A stretch of 64,000 bases of DNA from Streptomyces sp. Alt3 (GTDB lineage Bacteria > Actinomycetota > Actinomycetes > Streptomycetales > Streptomycetaceae), in NCBI RefSeq assembly GCF_030719215.1, contig NZ_CP120983.1:1488001-1552000 (forward strand), given 5' to 3'. The position numbers were made by a program, and so were the translations under genes. Shown here piece by piece: positions 46,762 to 55,268 of this stretch. The notes beneath the pieces are model-generated. The model worked only from the letters and a program-made list of their open reading frames with translations, made no database searches and was not told the DNA's origin. How positions within the stretch are numbered: position 1 is the stretch's first letter; each line of letters begins with the position of its first letter.

Positions 46762-47853
46762 GTGTCGTCCTCCACAGCCGTGCCGGGGCAGAGCCCCATA
46801 GCCGAAACGGCCCCGCAGTCCCTGTGCGCCCTCGAACCGCGCGTCCCCGCCGACCGGCTGGTCGCGGAGATGGTGCCGCCGCCGCGCTTCGACTCGGTGC
46901 GCTTCGATACGTACGTGCCCGACCCGAACCAGCCGAGCCAGACCGAGGCCGTCCAGGTGCTCGGCTCCTTCGCCGCCGGGCTCGGCGGGGCGCACGCCAC
47001 GGGCACCGGCAAGCGCAAGTGGTTCGGCAGGAAGCCCGTGGCGCCCACCGGGCCCCGCGGGGTCTATCTCGACGGTGGGTACGGCGTCGGCAAGACGCAC
47101 CTGCTGGCCTCCCTCTGGCACGCCACCCCGGCCGCGCCCTCGCTCAAGGCCTTCGGCACCTTCGTCGAGCTGACGAACCTCGTCGGAGCGCTGGGCTTCC
47201 AGCAGACCGTGCAGACCCTGAGCGGGCACCGGCTGCTCTGCATCGACGAATTCGAGCTGGACGACCCGGGCGACACCGTCCTGGTGTCGTCCCTGCTCGG
47301 CAGGCTCGTCGAGGCGGGCGTCGCGCTGGCCGCCACCTCGAACACGCTGCCCGGCAAGCTCGGCGAGGGCCGTTTCGCGGCCGTCGACTTCCTCCGCGAG
47401 ATCCAGGGGCTGTCCTCGCACTTCCGGCCCCTGCGGATCGACGGCGAGGACTACCGCCACCGCGGACTGCCCGAGGCGCCGCCGCCGTACTCCGACGACC
47501 AGGTGACCAGGGCCGCGTACGCGACCGCCGGCGCCTCGCTCGACGACTTCCCGGCCCTGCTCGGCCACCTCGCCAAGGTGCACCCGAGCCGGTACGGAGC
47601 GCTGACGGACGGGATCACGGCGGTCTGCCTCACCGATGTGCAGGCGGTGCCCGACCAGTCGACGGCTCTGCGCCTCGTGGTCCTCGCGGACCGGCTGTAC
47701 GACCGCGAGGTCCCGGTGCTCGCCTCCGGGCTGCCCTTCGACCGGCTGTTCAGCGACGAGATGCTGAACGGCGGGTACCGCAAGAAGTACTTCCGGGCCA
47801 TCTCCCGGCTGACTGCACTGGCACGTGACGCAAAGGGACTGGTGGGGCAGTAG
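46762..47853 (+). CDS. zapE: ZapE/AFG1-family AAA ATPase
   Basis: A 363-residue ATPase starting from GTG. Walker A is DGGYGVGKTHLLASL and Walker B LLCIDEFELDDPGD; the sensor region is LAATSNTLPGKLGEGRF. In Escherichia coli ZapE associates with the divisome under stress, and mitochondrial AFG1 takes part in protein turnover. The actinobacterial role is not settled. It is divergent from the reductase gene, with 59 bases between the starts. Confidence 0.9.
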   Translation: MSSSTAVPGQSPIAETAPQSLCALEPRVPADRLVAEMVPPPRFDSVRFDTYVPDPNQPSQTEAVQVLGSFAAGLGGAHATGTGKRKWFGRKPVAPTGPRGVYLDGGYGVGKTHLLASLWHATPAAPSLKAFGTFVELTNLVGALGFQQTVQTLSGHRLLCIDEFELDDPGDTVLVSSLLGRLVEAGVALAATSNTLPGKLGEGRFAAVDFLREIQGLSSHFRPLRIDGEDYRHRGLPEAPPPYSDDQVTRAAYATAGASLDDFPALLGHLAKVHPSRYGALTDGITAVCLTDVQAVPDQSTALRLVVLADRLYDREVPVLASGLPFDRLFSDEMLNGGYRKKYFRAISRLTALARDAKGLVGQ

Positions 47854-47935
47854 GTTCGGGGGCGAAGGGCGTACGGGTGCCTGCGGGTGCCGCGTACGTC
47901 CGGATGACCGAGCACACCGTTCGAAGGGATCCAGC

Positions 47936-48361
47936 ATGGCTACCACGCGTCAGGCGCACACGGTCTGGGAAGGCAACCTGCTCGAGGGCAAGGGTGTTGT
48001 CACCCTCGACTCCTCCGGGATCGGGGAGTACCCCGTCTCCTGGCCGTCGCGCGCCGAGAAGGCGAACGGAAAGACCAGTCCGGAGGAGCTCATCGCCGCC
48101 GCGCACTCCAGCTGCTTCTCGATGGCGCTGTCCAACGGCCTGGCCACGGCGGGCACCCCGCCGACCCGGCTGAACACCCAGGCCGAGGTCACCTTCCAGC
48201 CCGGCACCGGGATCACCGGCATCCACCTCACGGTGGAGGGCGAGGTTCCGGGTCTGGACGAGGCGGGCTTCGTGAAGGCCGCGGAGGACGCCAAGGCGAA
48301 CTGCCCGGTCAGTCAGGCGCTCACGGGCACCACCATCACGCTCACCGCGTCGCTGGCCTGA
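47936..48361 (+). CDS. OsmC-family peroxiredoxin
   Basis: A 141-residue protein with the two OsmC cysteines: C60 in AAHSSCFSMALS and C123 in AKANCPVSQAL. VSWPSRAEKANGKTSPEELI is typical of the OsmC proper subgroup that reduces organic hydroperoxides. GAAGGGATCC lies before the ATG. It is a cytosolic single-gene unit 82 bases after zapE. Confidence 0.93.
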   Translation: MATTRQAHTVWEGNLLEGKGVVTLDSSGIGEYPVSWPSRAEKANGKTSPEELIAAAHSSCFSMALSNGLATAGTPPTRLNTQAEVTFQPGTGITGIHLTVEGEVPGLDEAGFVKAAEDAKANCPVSQALTGTTITLTASLA

Positions 48362-48494
48362 TCCCACCCGTCCCCGGTGCGCCGTCCGCCCCGGGGACAC
48401 AGGGGGCACCGTGGCCCGCATGGTTCCCGCGCGCCACCATGCGTGGTACACACATGCGGGTCACTTCACCTGTCCGCCAACAGGGAGTTGCCTC

Positions 48495-49871
48495 ATGTCA
48501 TCCGCACCTCGACGACTCGCAACACGACGACAGGTCCTGGCCGGCAGCGCCGCGACCGCCGCCTCGGTCGCTTTCACCGGGGCCTTCACCGAACTCTTCT
48601 CCGGCACCGCCGACGCCCGTGGCCACAGCGGCTACGGGCCCCTCGTGCCGGACCCCGACGGCCTGCTCGACCTGCCGAAAGGATTCCGCTACCGGGTGCT
48701 CTCCCGGGAGGGCGATCCGCTCCGCTCGGGCGAGGGCCTGGTTCCCAGCAACCACGACGGCATGGCCGCCTTCGCGGGTTCCGCCGGCCGGGTCCATCTC
48801 GTGCGCAACCACGAGAACCGCGTCACGGGAAAGATCGCCGTCCCCACGGTCGAGGGCCTGACCTATGACCCCATGGGCAAGGGCGGCTGCACGGCCCTCG
48901 AACTCGACGGCCGGGGCAACGTACGCGGCGAGCGCGTCGCCATCGCGGGTACGGCCGTCAACTGCGCGGGTGGGCCCACCCCCTGGAACACCTGGCTGAC
49001 CTGCGAGGAGACCGAGGACAAGGCCGGCACCAACGGCTACACGAAGGACCACGGTTTCGTCTTCGAGGTGGACGGTGCCGATCCGCGCCGCACCGGGGCC
49101 GTCCCCCTGACCGCGATGGGTCGTTTCCAGCACGAGGCCGTCGCGATCGACCCGCGGAACGGCATCGTCTACGAGACGGAGGACGCGTTCGAGAAGCCGT
49201 TCGGGCTCTTCTACCGCTTCCTCCCCGAGAAGCCGCTCGGCGGAAGGGGGTCGCTGCGGGCCGGCGGTGCGCTGGAGGCGATGCGGGTGCCCGGGGTGCC
49301 CGACCTCTCCGTGATCCAGGAGACGGGTGCGACGTTCGACCGGATCGAGTGGGTCCCCGTACCGGATCCGCAGGCCGCGGAGACACCGATCCGGCACCAG
49401 GACTTCGGGGCGAAGGGCATCACGCACGCCCAGAAGCTGGAGGGCTGCTACTGGGGCGGTTCCTCGGTGTACTTCGTCTCCAGCTTCGCGCACAGCTCGG
49501 AGGGGTCGGCCGCCGACCACTTCGGCCAGGTGTGGCGGTACGAGCCGAAGCGGCGCCGGCTCACGCTGGTGATCGTCTTCGGCCCCGACACCGACGTCCA
49601 GCTGCCGGGCGAGTCCCCGGACAACATCTGCCTCGCGGCCGGAGGCGGGCTGATGGTCTGTGAGGACGGCGGCGGCGCGCAGCACGTGCTGGGGGTGACC
49701 AGGCGCGGCGAGGTCTACGCGATGGCACGGGGACGGCAGAACATCGGGACGGACGAGGATCCGGAGTGGGGCGAGTTCGCGGGCGTCACGTTCTCGCCGG
49801 ACGGCGCGACGATGTTCGTGAACTGCTACACGCCGGGGACGACGTTCGCGGTGACGGGCCCCTGGCGCTGA
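48495..49871 (+). CDS. Tat-exported PhoX-like (DUF839) phosphatase-family protein
   Basis: A 458-residue beta-propeller protein. The twin-arginine signal is ATRRQVLAGSAATAASVAF. The DUF839 marks are VPSNHDGMAAF, HLVRNHENR, TPWNTWLTCEET with its conserved Cys-Glu, GRFQHEAVAIDPRNGIVYET and PDNICLAAGGGLMVCEDG. PhoX enzymes are Ca/Fe phosphatases; many actinobacterial DUF839 proteins are of unproven activity. An AGGGAG site selects the ATG. It is probably extracellular or wall-associated. A hairpin follows the stop. Confidence 0.85.
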   Translation: MSSAPRRLATRRQVLAGSAATAASVAFTGAFTELFSGTADARGHSGYGPLVPDPDGLLDLPKGFRYRVLSREGDPLRSGEGLVPSNHDGMAAFAGSAGRVHLVRNHENRVTGKIAVPTVEGLTYDPMGKGGCTALELDGRGNVRGERVAIAGTAVNCAGGPTPWNTWLTCEETEDKAGTNGYTKDHGFVFEVDGADPRRTGAVPLTAMGRFQHEAVAIDPRNGIVYETEDAFEKPFGLFYRFLPEKPLGGRGSLRAGGALEAMRVPGVPDLSVIQETGATFDRIEWVPVPDPQAAETPIRHQDFGAKGITHAQKLEGCYWGGSSVYFVSSFAHSSEGSAADHFGQVWRYEPKRRRLTLVIVFGPDTDVQLPGESPDNICLAAGGGLMVCEDGGGAQHVLGVTRRGEVYAMARGRQNIGTDEDPEWGEFAGVTFSPDGATMFVNCYTPGTTFAVTGPWR

Positions 49872-49895
49872 TACCGGCGCGGGCAGACGGGTGAT

Positions 49896-49922
49896 CCGGC
49901 CGTCCGTGTCCCGGACGGCCGG
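49896..49922 (+). terminator. 11-bp hairpin after the PhoX-like gene
   Basis: CCGGCCGTCCG (49896-49906) pairs perfectly with CGGACGGCCGG (49912-49922) around TGTCC. It lies 25 bases after the stop. Confidence 0.75.
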
Positions 49923-49939
49923 AGTGCCATGAGGATTAT

Positions 49940-49961
49940 CTGATTAATCATCAGCTAGCGT
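49940..49961 (+). promoter_or_regulatory. palindrome and leaderless -10 box before the deacetylase lipoprotein
   Basis: CTGAT-taatc-ATCAG (49940-49954) contains the perfect ten-base palindrome TGATTAATCA, a rare AT-rich island. A -10 box TAGCGT (49956-49961) is followed by six bases and the GTG start at 49968. The -35 region is poor, so the promoter may need an activator or be weak. Confidence 0.5.
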
Positions 49962-49967
49962 CCTCCA

Positions 49968-50879
49968 GTGATCAAATCCGTTCGAGCGATGATCGTCCTG
50001 ACCGTCATGGGCGGGGTGCTGGCCGGCTGCGCAAGCCCTGAGGCCACCCGCGCCGGGACGGCCGTTCGTCCGACGGCCTCCGAGAAGCCCGCGACGGGGC
50101 CCACGGCGGCCCCTTCGCCGCCGCGGGCCCCGTCGCGGGCGCCGGAGAGCGGTCCGCCCGTGCTGGCCCCGGGGCCCGGCGGTCTCACGCCGGTCTTCGA
50201 ACGACGTGCCACCGGCTCCACCGGGCGCGACGGGGCAGGCGCGGCGGACAAGGTGGTGGCGCTGACCTTCGACGCGGACATGACGGCGGACCAGGGGCAG
50301 CGCGCCGCCGAGGGCGAGCACTTCGACAACCCCGGACTGATCGCGTCGCTGCGCCGGCTGGAGGTCCCGTCGACGGTCTTCATGACCGGCAGATGGGCGC
50401 AGGAGTATCCGGACCAGGCCCGTTCGATCGGCACCGATCCCCTCTTCGAGATCGCCAACCACTCGTTCAGCCACCACGCCTTCTCCTCCCCCTGCTACGG
50501 GCTGCCGACGGTCGCGGCGGAAGACATGCGGGCGGACGTGGAGCGGGCGTTCACGGCGATCCGGAAGACGGGCGCTCGCCATGTCGTGCCCTACTTCCGC
50601 TTCCCCGGCGGCTGTTACGACGACGCGTCGCTGAAAGCACTGGCACCGACGGGGGTGACCGCGGTCCAGTGGGACGTGGTCAGCGGTGACGCCTTCGCCA
50701 CCGACGCGGACGCGGTGGCCGAACAGGTGCTGGAGGGGGTGGAGCCGGGGTCGCTGGTCGTCATGCACTGCACCCGCAGCGCGGCGCCCGTCACCGACGA
50801 CGCCCTGCGCCGGATCGTGCCCGAACTGCGCGAGCGCGGCTACCGATTCGTGAAGGTCTCCGAGCTGATGCGCGGCTGA
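49968..50879 (+). CDS. polysaccharide deacetylase-family lipoprotein
   Basis: A 303-residue lipoprotein with lipobox VLAGC (C21), then a Pro/Ala/Ser linker of about 70 residues and a NodB domain. Motif 1 reads TFDADM (100-105) in place of TFDDGP, so the usual metal Asp is moved by one. Motif 2 is intact in NHSFSHH (H165 and H169) and motif 3 is FRFPGGCYD. VVMHCTRSAAPVTDDALRRI supplies the late histidine. It probably acts on cell-wall or capsule amino sugars. No Shine-Dalgarno is present; see the promoter just upstream. Confidence 0.85.
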   Translation: MIKSVRAMIVLTVMGGVLAGCASPEATRAGTAVRPTASEKPATGPTAAPSPPRAPSRAPESGPPVLAPGPGGLTPVFERRATGSTGRDGAGAADKVVALTFDADMTADQGQRAAEGEHFDNPGLIASLRRLEVPSTVFMTGRWAQEYPDQARSIGTDPLFEIANHSFSHHAFSSPCYGLPTVAAEDMRADVERAFTAIRKTGARHVVPYFRFPGGCYDDASLKALAPTGVTAVQWDVVSGDAFATDADAVAEQVLEGVEPGSLVVMHCTRSAAPVTDDALRRIVPELRERGYRFVKVSELMRG

Positions 50880-50891
50880 GCACGGTCAGCC

Positions 50892-50938
50892 TGTCCGCGT
50901 GTGTCCGCGTGTCCGCGTGTCAGCGAGTCCGCGTGTCA
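50892..50938 (+). repeat. short GTCCGCGT-type direct repeats
   Basis: The octamer TGTCCGCG and variants recur five or six times in 47 bases, in the 56-base gap between convergent genes. It looks like simple slippage and ends in the stop codon of the zinc-ribbon gene. Confidence 0.65.
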
Positions 50939-51121
50939 GCCGGAGCAGGCGGTGCGTCCCGCCTCCTGCCAGGCACAGACCGGGCAGAGGGTGCTGCCCT
51001 TCGTCGCCTCCGGGTATTCGGTCGGCTTCCGGCACAGCACGCACTCCGCGTAGGGCGGGCCCGCGTCCGAGGGTGCGGGGGCCGGCGTCGGCGTCTCGCA
51101 GTACGCATCGTTCATGCCCAT
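50936..51121 (-). CDS. 61-residue zinc-ribbon protein
   Basis: Starts MGMNDAYCETPTPAP, eight bases after the ABC stop, with GGGTGA as ribosome site. After a Pro/Ala linker the fold has CVLCRKPTEYPE and STLCPVCAWQEAG, four cysteines spaced as a zinc ribbon, plus a C-terminal CSG. No enzyme motif. It is the last gene of the AIM24-ABC operon and may be a small regulator or metal-binding accessory. Function unknown. Confidence 0.65.
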   Translation of the reverse strand: MGMNDAYCETPTPAPAPSDAGPPYAECVLCRKPTEYPEATKGSTLCPVCAWQEAGRTACSG

Positions 51122-51129
51122 GAGCGTAC

Positions 51130-52746
51130 TCACCCGCGCAGGGCCGCGAGCCGGGACGTGAGGGCGGCCACCGCGACCGCCACGACGACGGCTACCGCCA
51201 GTGGCAGGAACGGAATACGGACCGCGCCCGTCAGCGAACCGGAGACGAGGCCCGTCACCGCGGCCTTCGCGGGTGAGCCGTCGGTCACGAGGACGAGCAG
51301 TGCGCCGAGCAGGGTCGCGGCGAGCGACCAGCCGTGGCGGTGCAGGACCGGCCGCGCGCAGAGCGCCCCGACCGCCGCTCCCGTCAGGGCGCAGCACACG
51401 GCGACGAGGAGTCCGGCGAGGGCGGCGGGCAGGAGTGGCACGGCGACCGTGCGGTCGGTGCTGATCGGTTCGCTGATCAGCAGCACGATCCCGGTGCCCG
51501 CGCAGCCCAGGGCGAGTGCGCATCCCAGACCGGCGAGCAGGGAGGCGCAGTGGGCGCGCGCCGGTCCGACGGCGCAGGCGGCGACGTTCCGGGCGGCGGG
51601 CGGCTCCTGGGTGACGCAGAGCCGCACGAGCCAGGCGGACAGGGGGAGCACGGTCGCCGCGGCGTAACCGAGCGAGTCGAGGAGGGGCTGACCGGCACGG
51701 ATACCGACGCCGAGGACGGCCACGTACAGGAGGAGGGGCGCGAGCCAGCGCTGGGATCGTCCCAGCAGTGCGATCCGGTAGCGCGTCAGGGCTGCTGTGG
51801 CACGCAGCGGGGGCCCGGACCGGCGGGCCTGGCGCGGAGCGGTGTCCCCGGCCGGGGCGGCGGCTGCCGCCGGCCCGGCTCCGGGAGCGGGAAGGGGCAC
51901 CACGTCATCGCCGGGGAGCTGTGAGAGGCCCGTGATGTGCCAGGGCGGCCGGGCCGTGAGCAGAGCGCCGAGCAGGGCGTCCGAGTGCGCCGCGGTGGTC
52001 GTGAGGCGGACGGCGGCGGCCGGGTTCGCGGTGTCCCTCTCCACCGTCGGCGCGCCCGGCAGCACGGGCGGAAGCGCGGCGGACGGCGGGCCCGTCGCCT
52101 CGATCCGGACACGCGGGCCGTGATCGGCGGCCGGGGTCACCGCCGTGTGCAGGGTGCGGCCCGCCAGCCGGTGGGAGACACCGGCCGCCCCGGCGAGCCG
52201 TCGCGGGTCGTGGTCGACGAACACCACTGTGGCGCCGTCGGCGACCCGCTCGGCGACGGCCAGGTCCAGTTCGTCGCGGGCGGCTGTGTCCAGCCCGGTC
52301 CACGCCTCGTCCAGGACGAGGAGGTCCGGCTCGGCGAGGAGCGCCTGGGCGACGGCGACCTTCTGGCTGGTCCCCTTGGAGAGCTCCGCGAGGGGTGTGC
52401 GGGCGTGCTCCGCGGCCCCGAACCGTGTCAGCCACTCCTGGGCCCGGGCGGCGGCCTCGTCGGCCGGGAGCCCGTGGACCCGGCCCATGTGCACGAGGTA
52501 GCCGGCAGCGGTGAACGGCAGCGCCGGAGGGAAACGCTCGGGAACGTACGCCGTTCGCGGCCGGCCCGTGACGCTGCCCTCGGTCGGCGCGTCGATGCCG
52601 GCGAGCAGGCGCAGGAGGGTCGACTTGCCCGCACCGTTGGCGCCCTCGATCCGGACCAGGGTCCGCGCGGGCAGTTCCAGGTCGAGGCCGCGCAGCACCC
52701 ACGGACCGCGCAGGCCGTACCGCCGGCCCGCACCTCGCAGGATCAA
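51130..52746 (-). CDS. ABC transporter with ATPase and membrane domain in one chain
   Basis: A 538-residue protein. The N-terminal ATPase has Walker A GANGAGKST (35-43), the signature LSKGTSQKVAVAQALL and Walker B LLVLDEAWTGLD, with switch His in VFVDHDPRR. A Pro/Ala linker (about residues 270-300) leads to six hydrophobic spans. The ABC-then-permease order in one chain, with a degenerate signature (LSKGT for LSGGQ), resembles small ABC-2-type exporters. The TTG start (MILRGAGRRYG) overlaps the AIM24 stop by TTGA. The substrate is unknown. Confidence 0.82.
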   Translation of the reverse strand: MILRGAGRRYGLRGPWVLRGLDLELPARTLVRIEGANGAGKSTLLRLLAGIDAPTEGSVTGRPRTAYVPERFPPALPFTAAGYLVHMGRVHGLPADEAAARAQEWLTRFGAAEHARTPLAELSKGTSQKVAVAQALLAEPDLLVLDEAWTGLDTAARDELDLAVAERVADGATVVFVDHDPRRLAGAAGVSHRLAGRTLHTAVTPAADHGPRVRIEATGPPSAALPPVLPGAPTVERDTANPAAAVRLTTTAAHSDALLGALLTARPPWHITGLSQLPGDDVVPLPAPGAGPAAAAAPAGDTAPRQARRSGPPLRATAALTRYRIALLGRSQRWLAPLLLYVAVLGVGIRAGQPLLDSLGYAAATVLPLSAWLVRLCVTQEPPAARNVAACAVGPARAHCASLLAGLGCALALGCAGTGIVLLISEPISTDRTVAVPLLPAALAGLLVAVCCALTGAAVGALCARPVLHRHGWSLAATLLGALLVLVTDGSPAKAAVTGLVSGSLTGAVRIPFLPLAVAVVVAVAVAALTSRLAALRG

Positions 52747-53420
52747 TGGGCCGACGCCTTCTCCTGCTTGAGCTCGCTGGGCCGTACGATCACGAACCCC
52801 TCGCCCTGGAGCATCAGCTGGACCGCCTCGCCGGATCCGCCTCGCACCATCGAGCCGAAGCTCTGCGAGCGGTGCAGCGAGGTCGAGAGCTGCGCGCTCC
52901 AGCCGACGACCGCGTCCGTGTCGACGTACACCGGCTGCTGTGCGGTGACGGGGATCACGATGGGAGTGCCGTCGCAGATCAGGCCGAGTTTTCCGTAGCC
53001 GCTGAAGACGCTGTTGAAGAGGCCGCCACCGGTCATCCCGGCACCCTTCACCGTCTTGATCTCGTAGGACAGGCTGGAGTCGAAACAGAGGACGTTGCGG
53101 CCGTTGACCGTCAGGACGTCTCCCTGCTCCATGTCCACGATGAAGCAGTTGGCGGCCTCGTGGGCGAACCACGCCTCGCCCTGGCCGGTGACCGCCATGA
53201 GGGCCAGGCCCTCGCCCGTCACCGCGCGCTTGAGCATGCCGCCTATGCCCTGGCCCTTGCGTTCGAACTGGAGATTGCCCCGGAAGGCGATCATCGAGCC
53301 CTGACGCGCGTGCATCTCACCGTTGACTGCGTACTTGATCGATTTGGTGTTCTGCAGGGTCATACCGGGGGCGGTGGCCGGCTGCGCCGTGTGCTCACTG
53401 GAAAAGAGGTCGCTCTTCAT
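52743..53420 (-). CDS. AIM24-family protein
   Basis: A 225-residue protein of the TerD/AIM24-like beta-roll family (formerly DUF124). Marks include KYAVNGEMHARQGSMIAFRG, GGMLKRAVTGEGLALMAVTG and the closing SGEAVQLMLQGEGFVIVRPS. The start MKSDLFSSEHTAQ has GAGG about nine bases upstream; an ATG three codons earlier abuts the site. It precedes the ABC gene by a four-base overlap, so the three genes form an operon. Bacterial function is unknown; the mitochondrial homologue shapes inner-membrane structure. Confidence 0.88.
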   Translation of the reverse strand: MKSDLFSSEHTAQPATAPGMTLQNTKSIKYAVNGEMHARQGSMIAFRGNLQFERKGQGIGGMLKRAVTGEGLALMAVTGQGEAWFAHEAANCFIVDMEQGDVLTVNGRNVLCFDSSLSYEIKTVKGAGMTGGGLFNSVFSGYGKLGLICDGTPIVIPVTAQQPVYVDTDAVVGWSAQLSTSLHRSQSFGSMVRGGSGEAVQLMLQGEGFVIVRPSELKQEKASAH

Positions 53421-53492
53421 GCCGTGCATCCTCACCCGGAGTCCTCTGTTCCGCCAAGAACGGGGGTCGCGGGGCCTGGCAGACTGGGGGGT

Positions 53493-54257
53493 GTGAGCAG
53501 CGACAGCATTTCCGGCCCCCTTCCCGCAGCGCCCGAGGCCCCCGCCGACGGCCCTTTCCGTATGGAGCCGACGGCCCGTGACGAGGCCCCTCAGTTCGTT
53601 CTGCCGCTGGTGGTGCGCCTCGAGAAGACCGACCCCCCGGCGCGTAACGACGCTCTGGTGACCGCCGCCCGCGCGGTGCTCACGATCCTTGCCGACCCGC
53701 GCTCGCTCGGTGAGCAGGAGGGTGGCGCCGAGGGCGAGTGGGCCCAGGTGATGGGCGACTGGCAGGACGCCCGGATCCGAAAGGTGGTGCGGCGGGCGCG
53801 CGGTGCCGAGTGGCGCAAGGCGTCCACGCTCCCCGGGATCACGGTCACGGGCGAGCACGCGGAGGTGCGGGTGTTCCCGCCCGTGCCGCTGGACGGCTGG
53901 CCCAAGGAGCTGGCCAAGCTCCAGGTGTCGGGGACGGAGCTGGAGGACCCCGAGGCCCCGCCCTCACCCGATCCCGCGGGCCCGGTGCTCTGGATGAATC
54001 CGGACGTCGGCATGTCGGCGGGCAAGGCGATGGCCCAGGTGGGGCACGGGGCGCAGCTCGCCTGGTGGGAGCTGTCGGAAACCGAGCGCAAGGCGTGGCG
54101 CGAGGCCGGCTTCCCGCTCTCCGTCGGTACCCCTGGCCCGGCCCGCTGGCGCGAACTGACCGCGAGCGGACTGCCGGTGGTGAGGGACGCGGGGTTCACC
54201 GAGATCGCTCCGGGCTCCTGCACGGTAGTCGCCGACCACCCCGCCCTGCGCCGCTGA
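53493..54257 (+). CDS. peptidyl-tRNA hydrolase (PTH2-like) family protein
   Basis: A 254-residue protein from GTG. The C-terminal 100 residues carry the PTH2 pattern MNPDVGMSAGKAMAQVGHGA followed by QLAWWELSETERKAW. The N-terminal 140 residues are an extension with FVLPLVVRLEKTDPPARNDA and VRRARGAEWRKAS. Classical PTH2 enzymes of archaea and eukaryotes are about 120 residues and recycle peptidyl-tRNA; the actinobacterial long forms have unproven function. CAGACT ends seven bases before the GTG and no ribosome site is seen. It is divergent from the AIM24 gene. Confidence 0.8.
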   Translation: MSSDSISGPLPAAPEAPADGPFRMEPTARDEAPQFVLPLVVRLEKTDPPARNDALVTAARAVLTILADPRSLGEQEGGAEGEWAQVMGDWQDARIRKVVRRARGAEWRKASTLPGITVTGEHAEVRVFPPVPLDGWPKELAKLQVSGTELEDPEAPPSPDPAGPVLWMNPDVGMSAGKAMAQVGHGAQLAWWELSETERKAWREAGFPLSVGTPGPARWRELTASGLPVVRDAGFTEIAPGSCTVVADHPALRR

Positions 54258-54300
54258 ACCGCCGGGGACGGGGTGTCAGGCGCAGCGACGTCGTCTGCGC

Positions 54301-54354
54301 CCGGCTTCCCGCCCGGCTTCCCGTCCGTTTTCCCGCCCGGTTTCCCGCCCGGTT
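54301..54354 (+). repeat. five imperfect CTTCCCGCCCGG repeats
   Basis: Units of 11-12 bases (GGCTTCCCGCCC, GGCTTCCCGTCC and so on) repeat five times in the 222-base gap before the DUF4142 gene. They look like slippage; a regulatory role cannot be judged. Confidence 0.65.
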
Positions 54355-54479
54355 GAACATCCCCGCGCCGGCCTACGTATCTCCCCGTGCCGCCGTATCG
54401 GCTTCACCGCCAAGTGGGTTGTGCGACAAGTCGGTCGGCGGTTGATTCGACGCTGTCACGCATCGGCCCGGGAGACATC

Positions 54480-55235
54480 TTGCTGCGACGCATCAACGGA
54501 ACGGCCCTGATCATCGCGGCGCTGGTCGCCACGCTCGGCGCGCTCGCCTTCCCCGTGTGGTCCTACGCCGACCGCTCCGGTACCGGTGAGGCCAATCTGA
54601 ACGCGTCCAGTGTGGCCACCCAGTGGGGCCCGCTCTCCGCGACCGACCGGGACTTCCTGGTCAAGGTGCGCCTCGCCGGTCTGTGGGAACTGCCTGCCGG
54701 GCAGCAGGCCATCGAGCGCGCGCCGAGCGAGGGGGTGAAGCTCGCCGGTGACCACCTGGTGGTCGGCCACACGGACCTGGACCGGCGGGCCCGCGACGTG
54801 GCGTCCAAGCTCGGCGTGGAACTCCCGAACCAGCCCACGCAACAGCAGCAGGGCTGGCTCGACGAGCTGACCGCCGCCGGTGGCCAGGAGTACGAGCAGA
54901 AGTTCGCCAACCTCCTGCGCGCGGCGCACGGCAAGGTGTTCGCGCTGATCGCGCAGGTCCGGCACACCACACGCAACTCGCTGATCCGGCAGCTCGCCTC
55001 GGACGCCAACCAGACGGTGCTCGACCACATCACCATGCTGGAGCGCACCGGGTTCGTCGACTTCGACGGCCTGGCGCGTGAGGCGGCGGGCGCGTCCACG
55101 GCGAGCCCGTCGGGGCCGCCGGTGTCATCGGGCGGTGGCGTCCCGCAGGTCCCGGTGCCGGTGACTCCGAGCGGAGACCAGTCGTTCACGTCCCGCCCGG
55201 TGCCACCGACGATGGCACCGCTGCCTCAGCCGTAA
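54480..55235 (+). CDS. DUF4142 protein with N-terminal membrane anchor
   Basis: A 251-residue protein. The start is TTG (MLRRINGTALIIAALV) with GGGAGA six bases upstream. Residues about 7-27 are a membrane anchor or signal. The DUF4142 domain (ferritin-like four-helix bundle) runs from about 45 to 200: SATDRDFLVKVRLAGLWELP, HLVVGHTDLDRRARDVASKL and NQTVLDHITMLERTG are typical. The tail is Pro/Ser/Gly-rich, probably crossing the wall. Function unknown; the family is common on the outside of actinobacteria and may bind metals. Confidence 0.88.
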   Translation: MLRRINGTALIIAALVATLGALAFPVWSYADRSGTGEANLNASSVATQWGPLSATDRDFLVKVRLAGLWELPAGQQAIERAPSEGVKLAGDHLVVGHTDLDRRARDVASKLGVELPNQPTQQQQGWLDELTAAGGQEYEQKFANLLRAAHGKVFALIAQVRHTTRNSLIRQLASDANQTVLDHITMLERTGFVDFDGLAREAAGASTASPSGPPVSSGGGVPQVPVPVTPSGDQSFTSRPVPPTMAPLPQP

Positions 55236-55268
55236 GGCCCCCGCCGTCCCGCCACCGGAGCGACGGGT

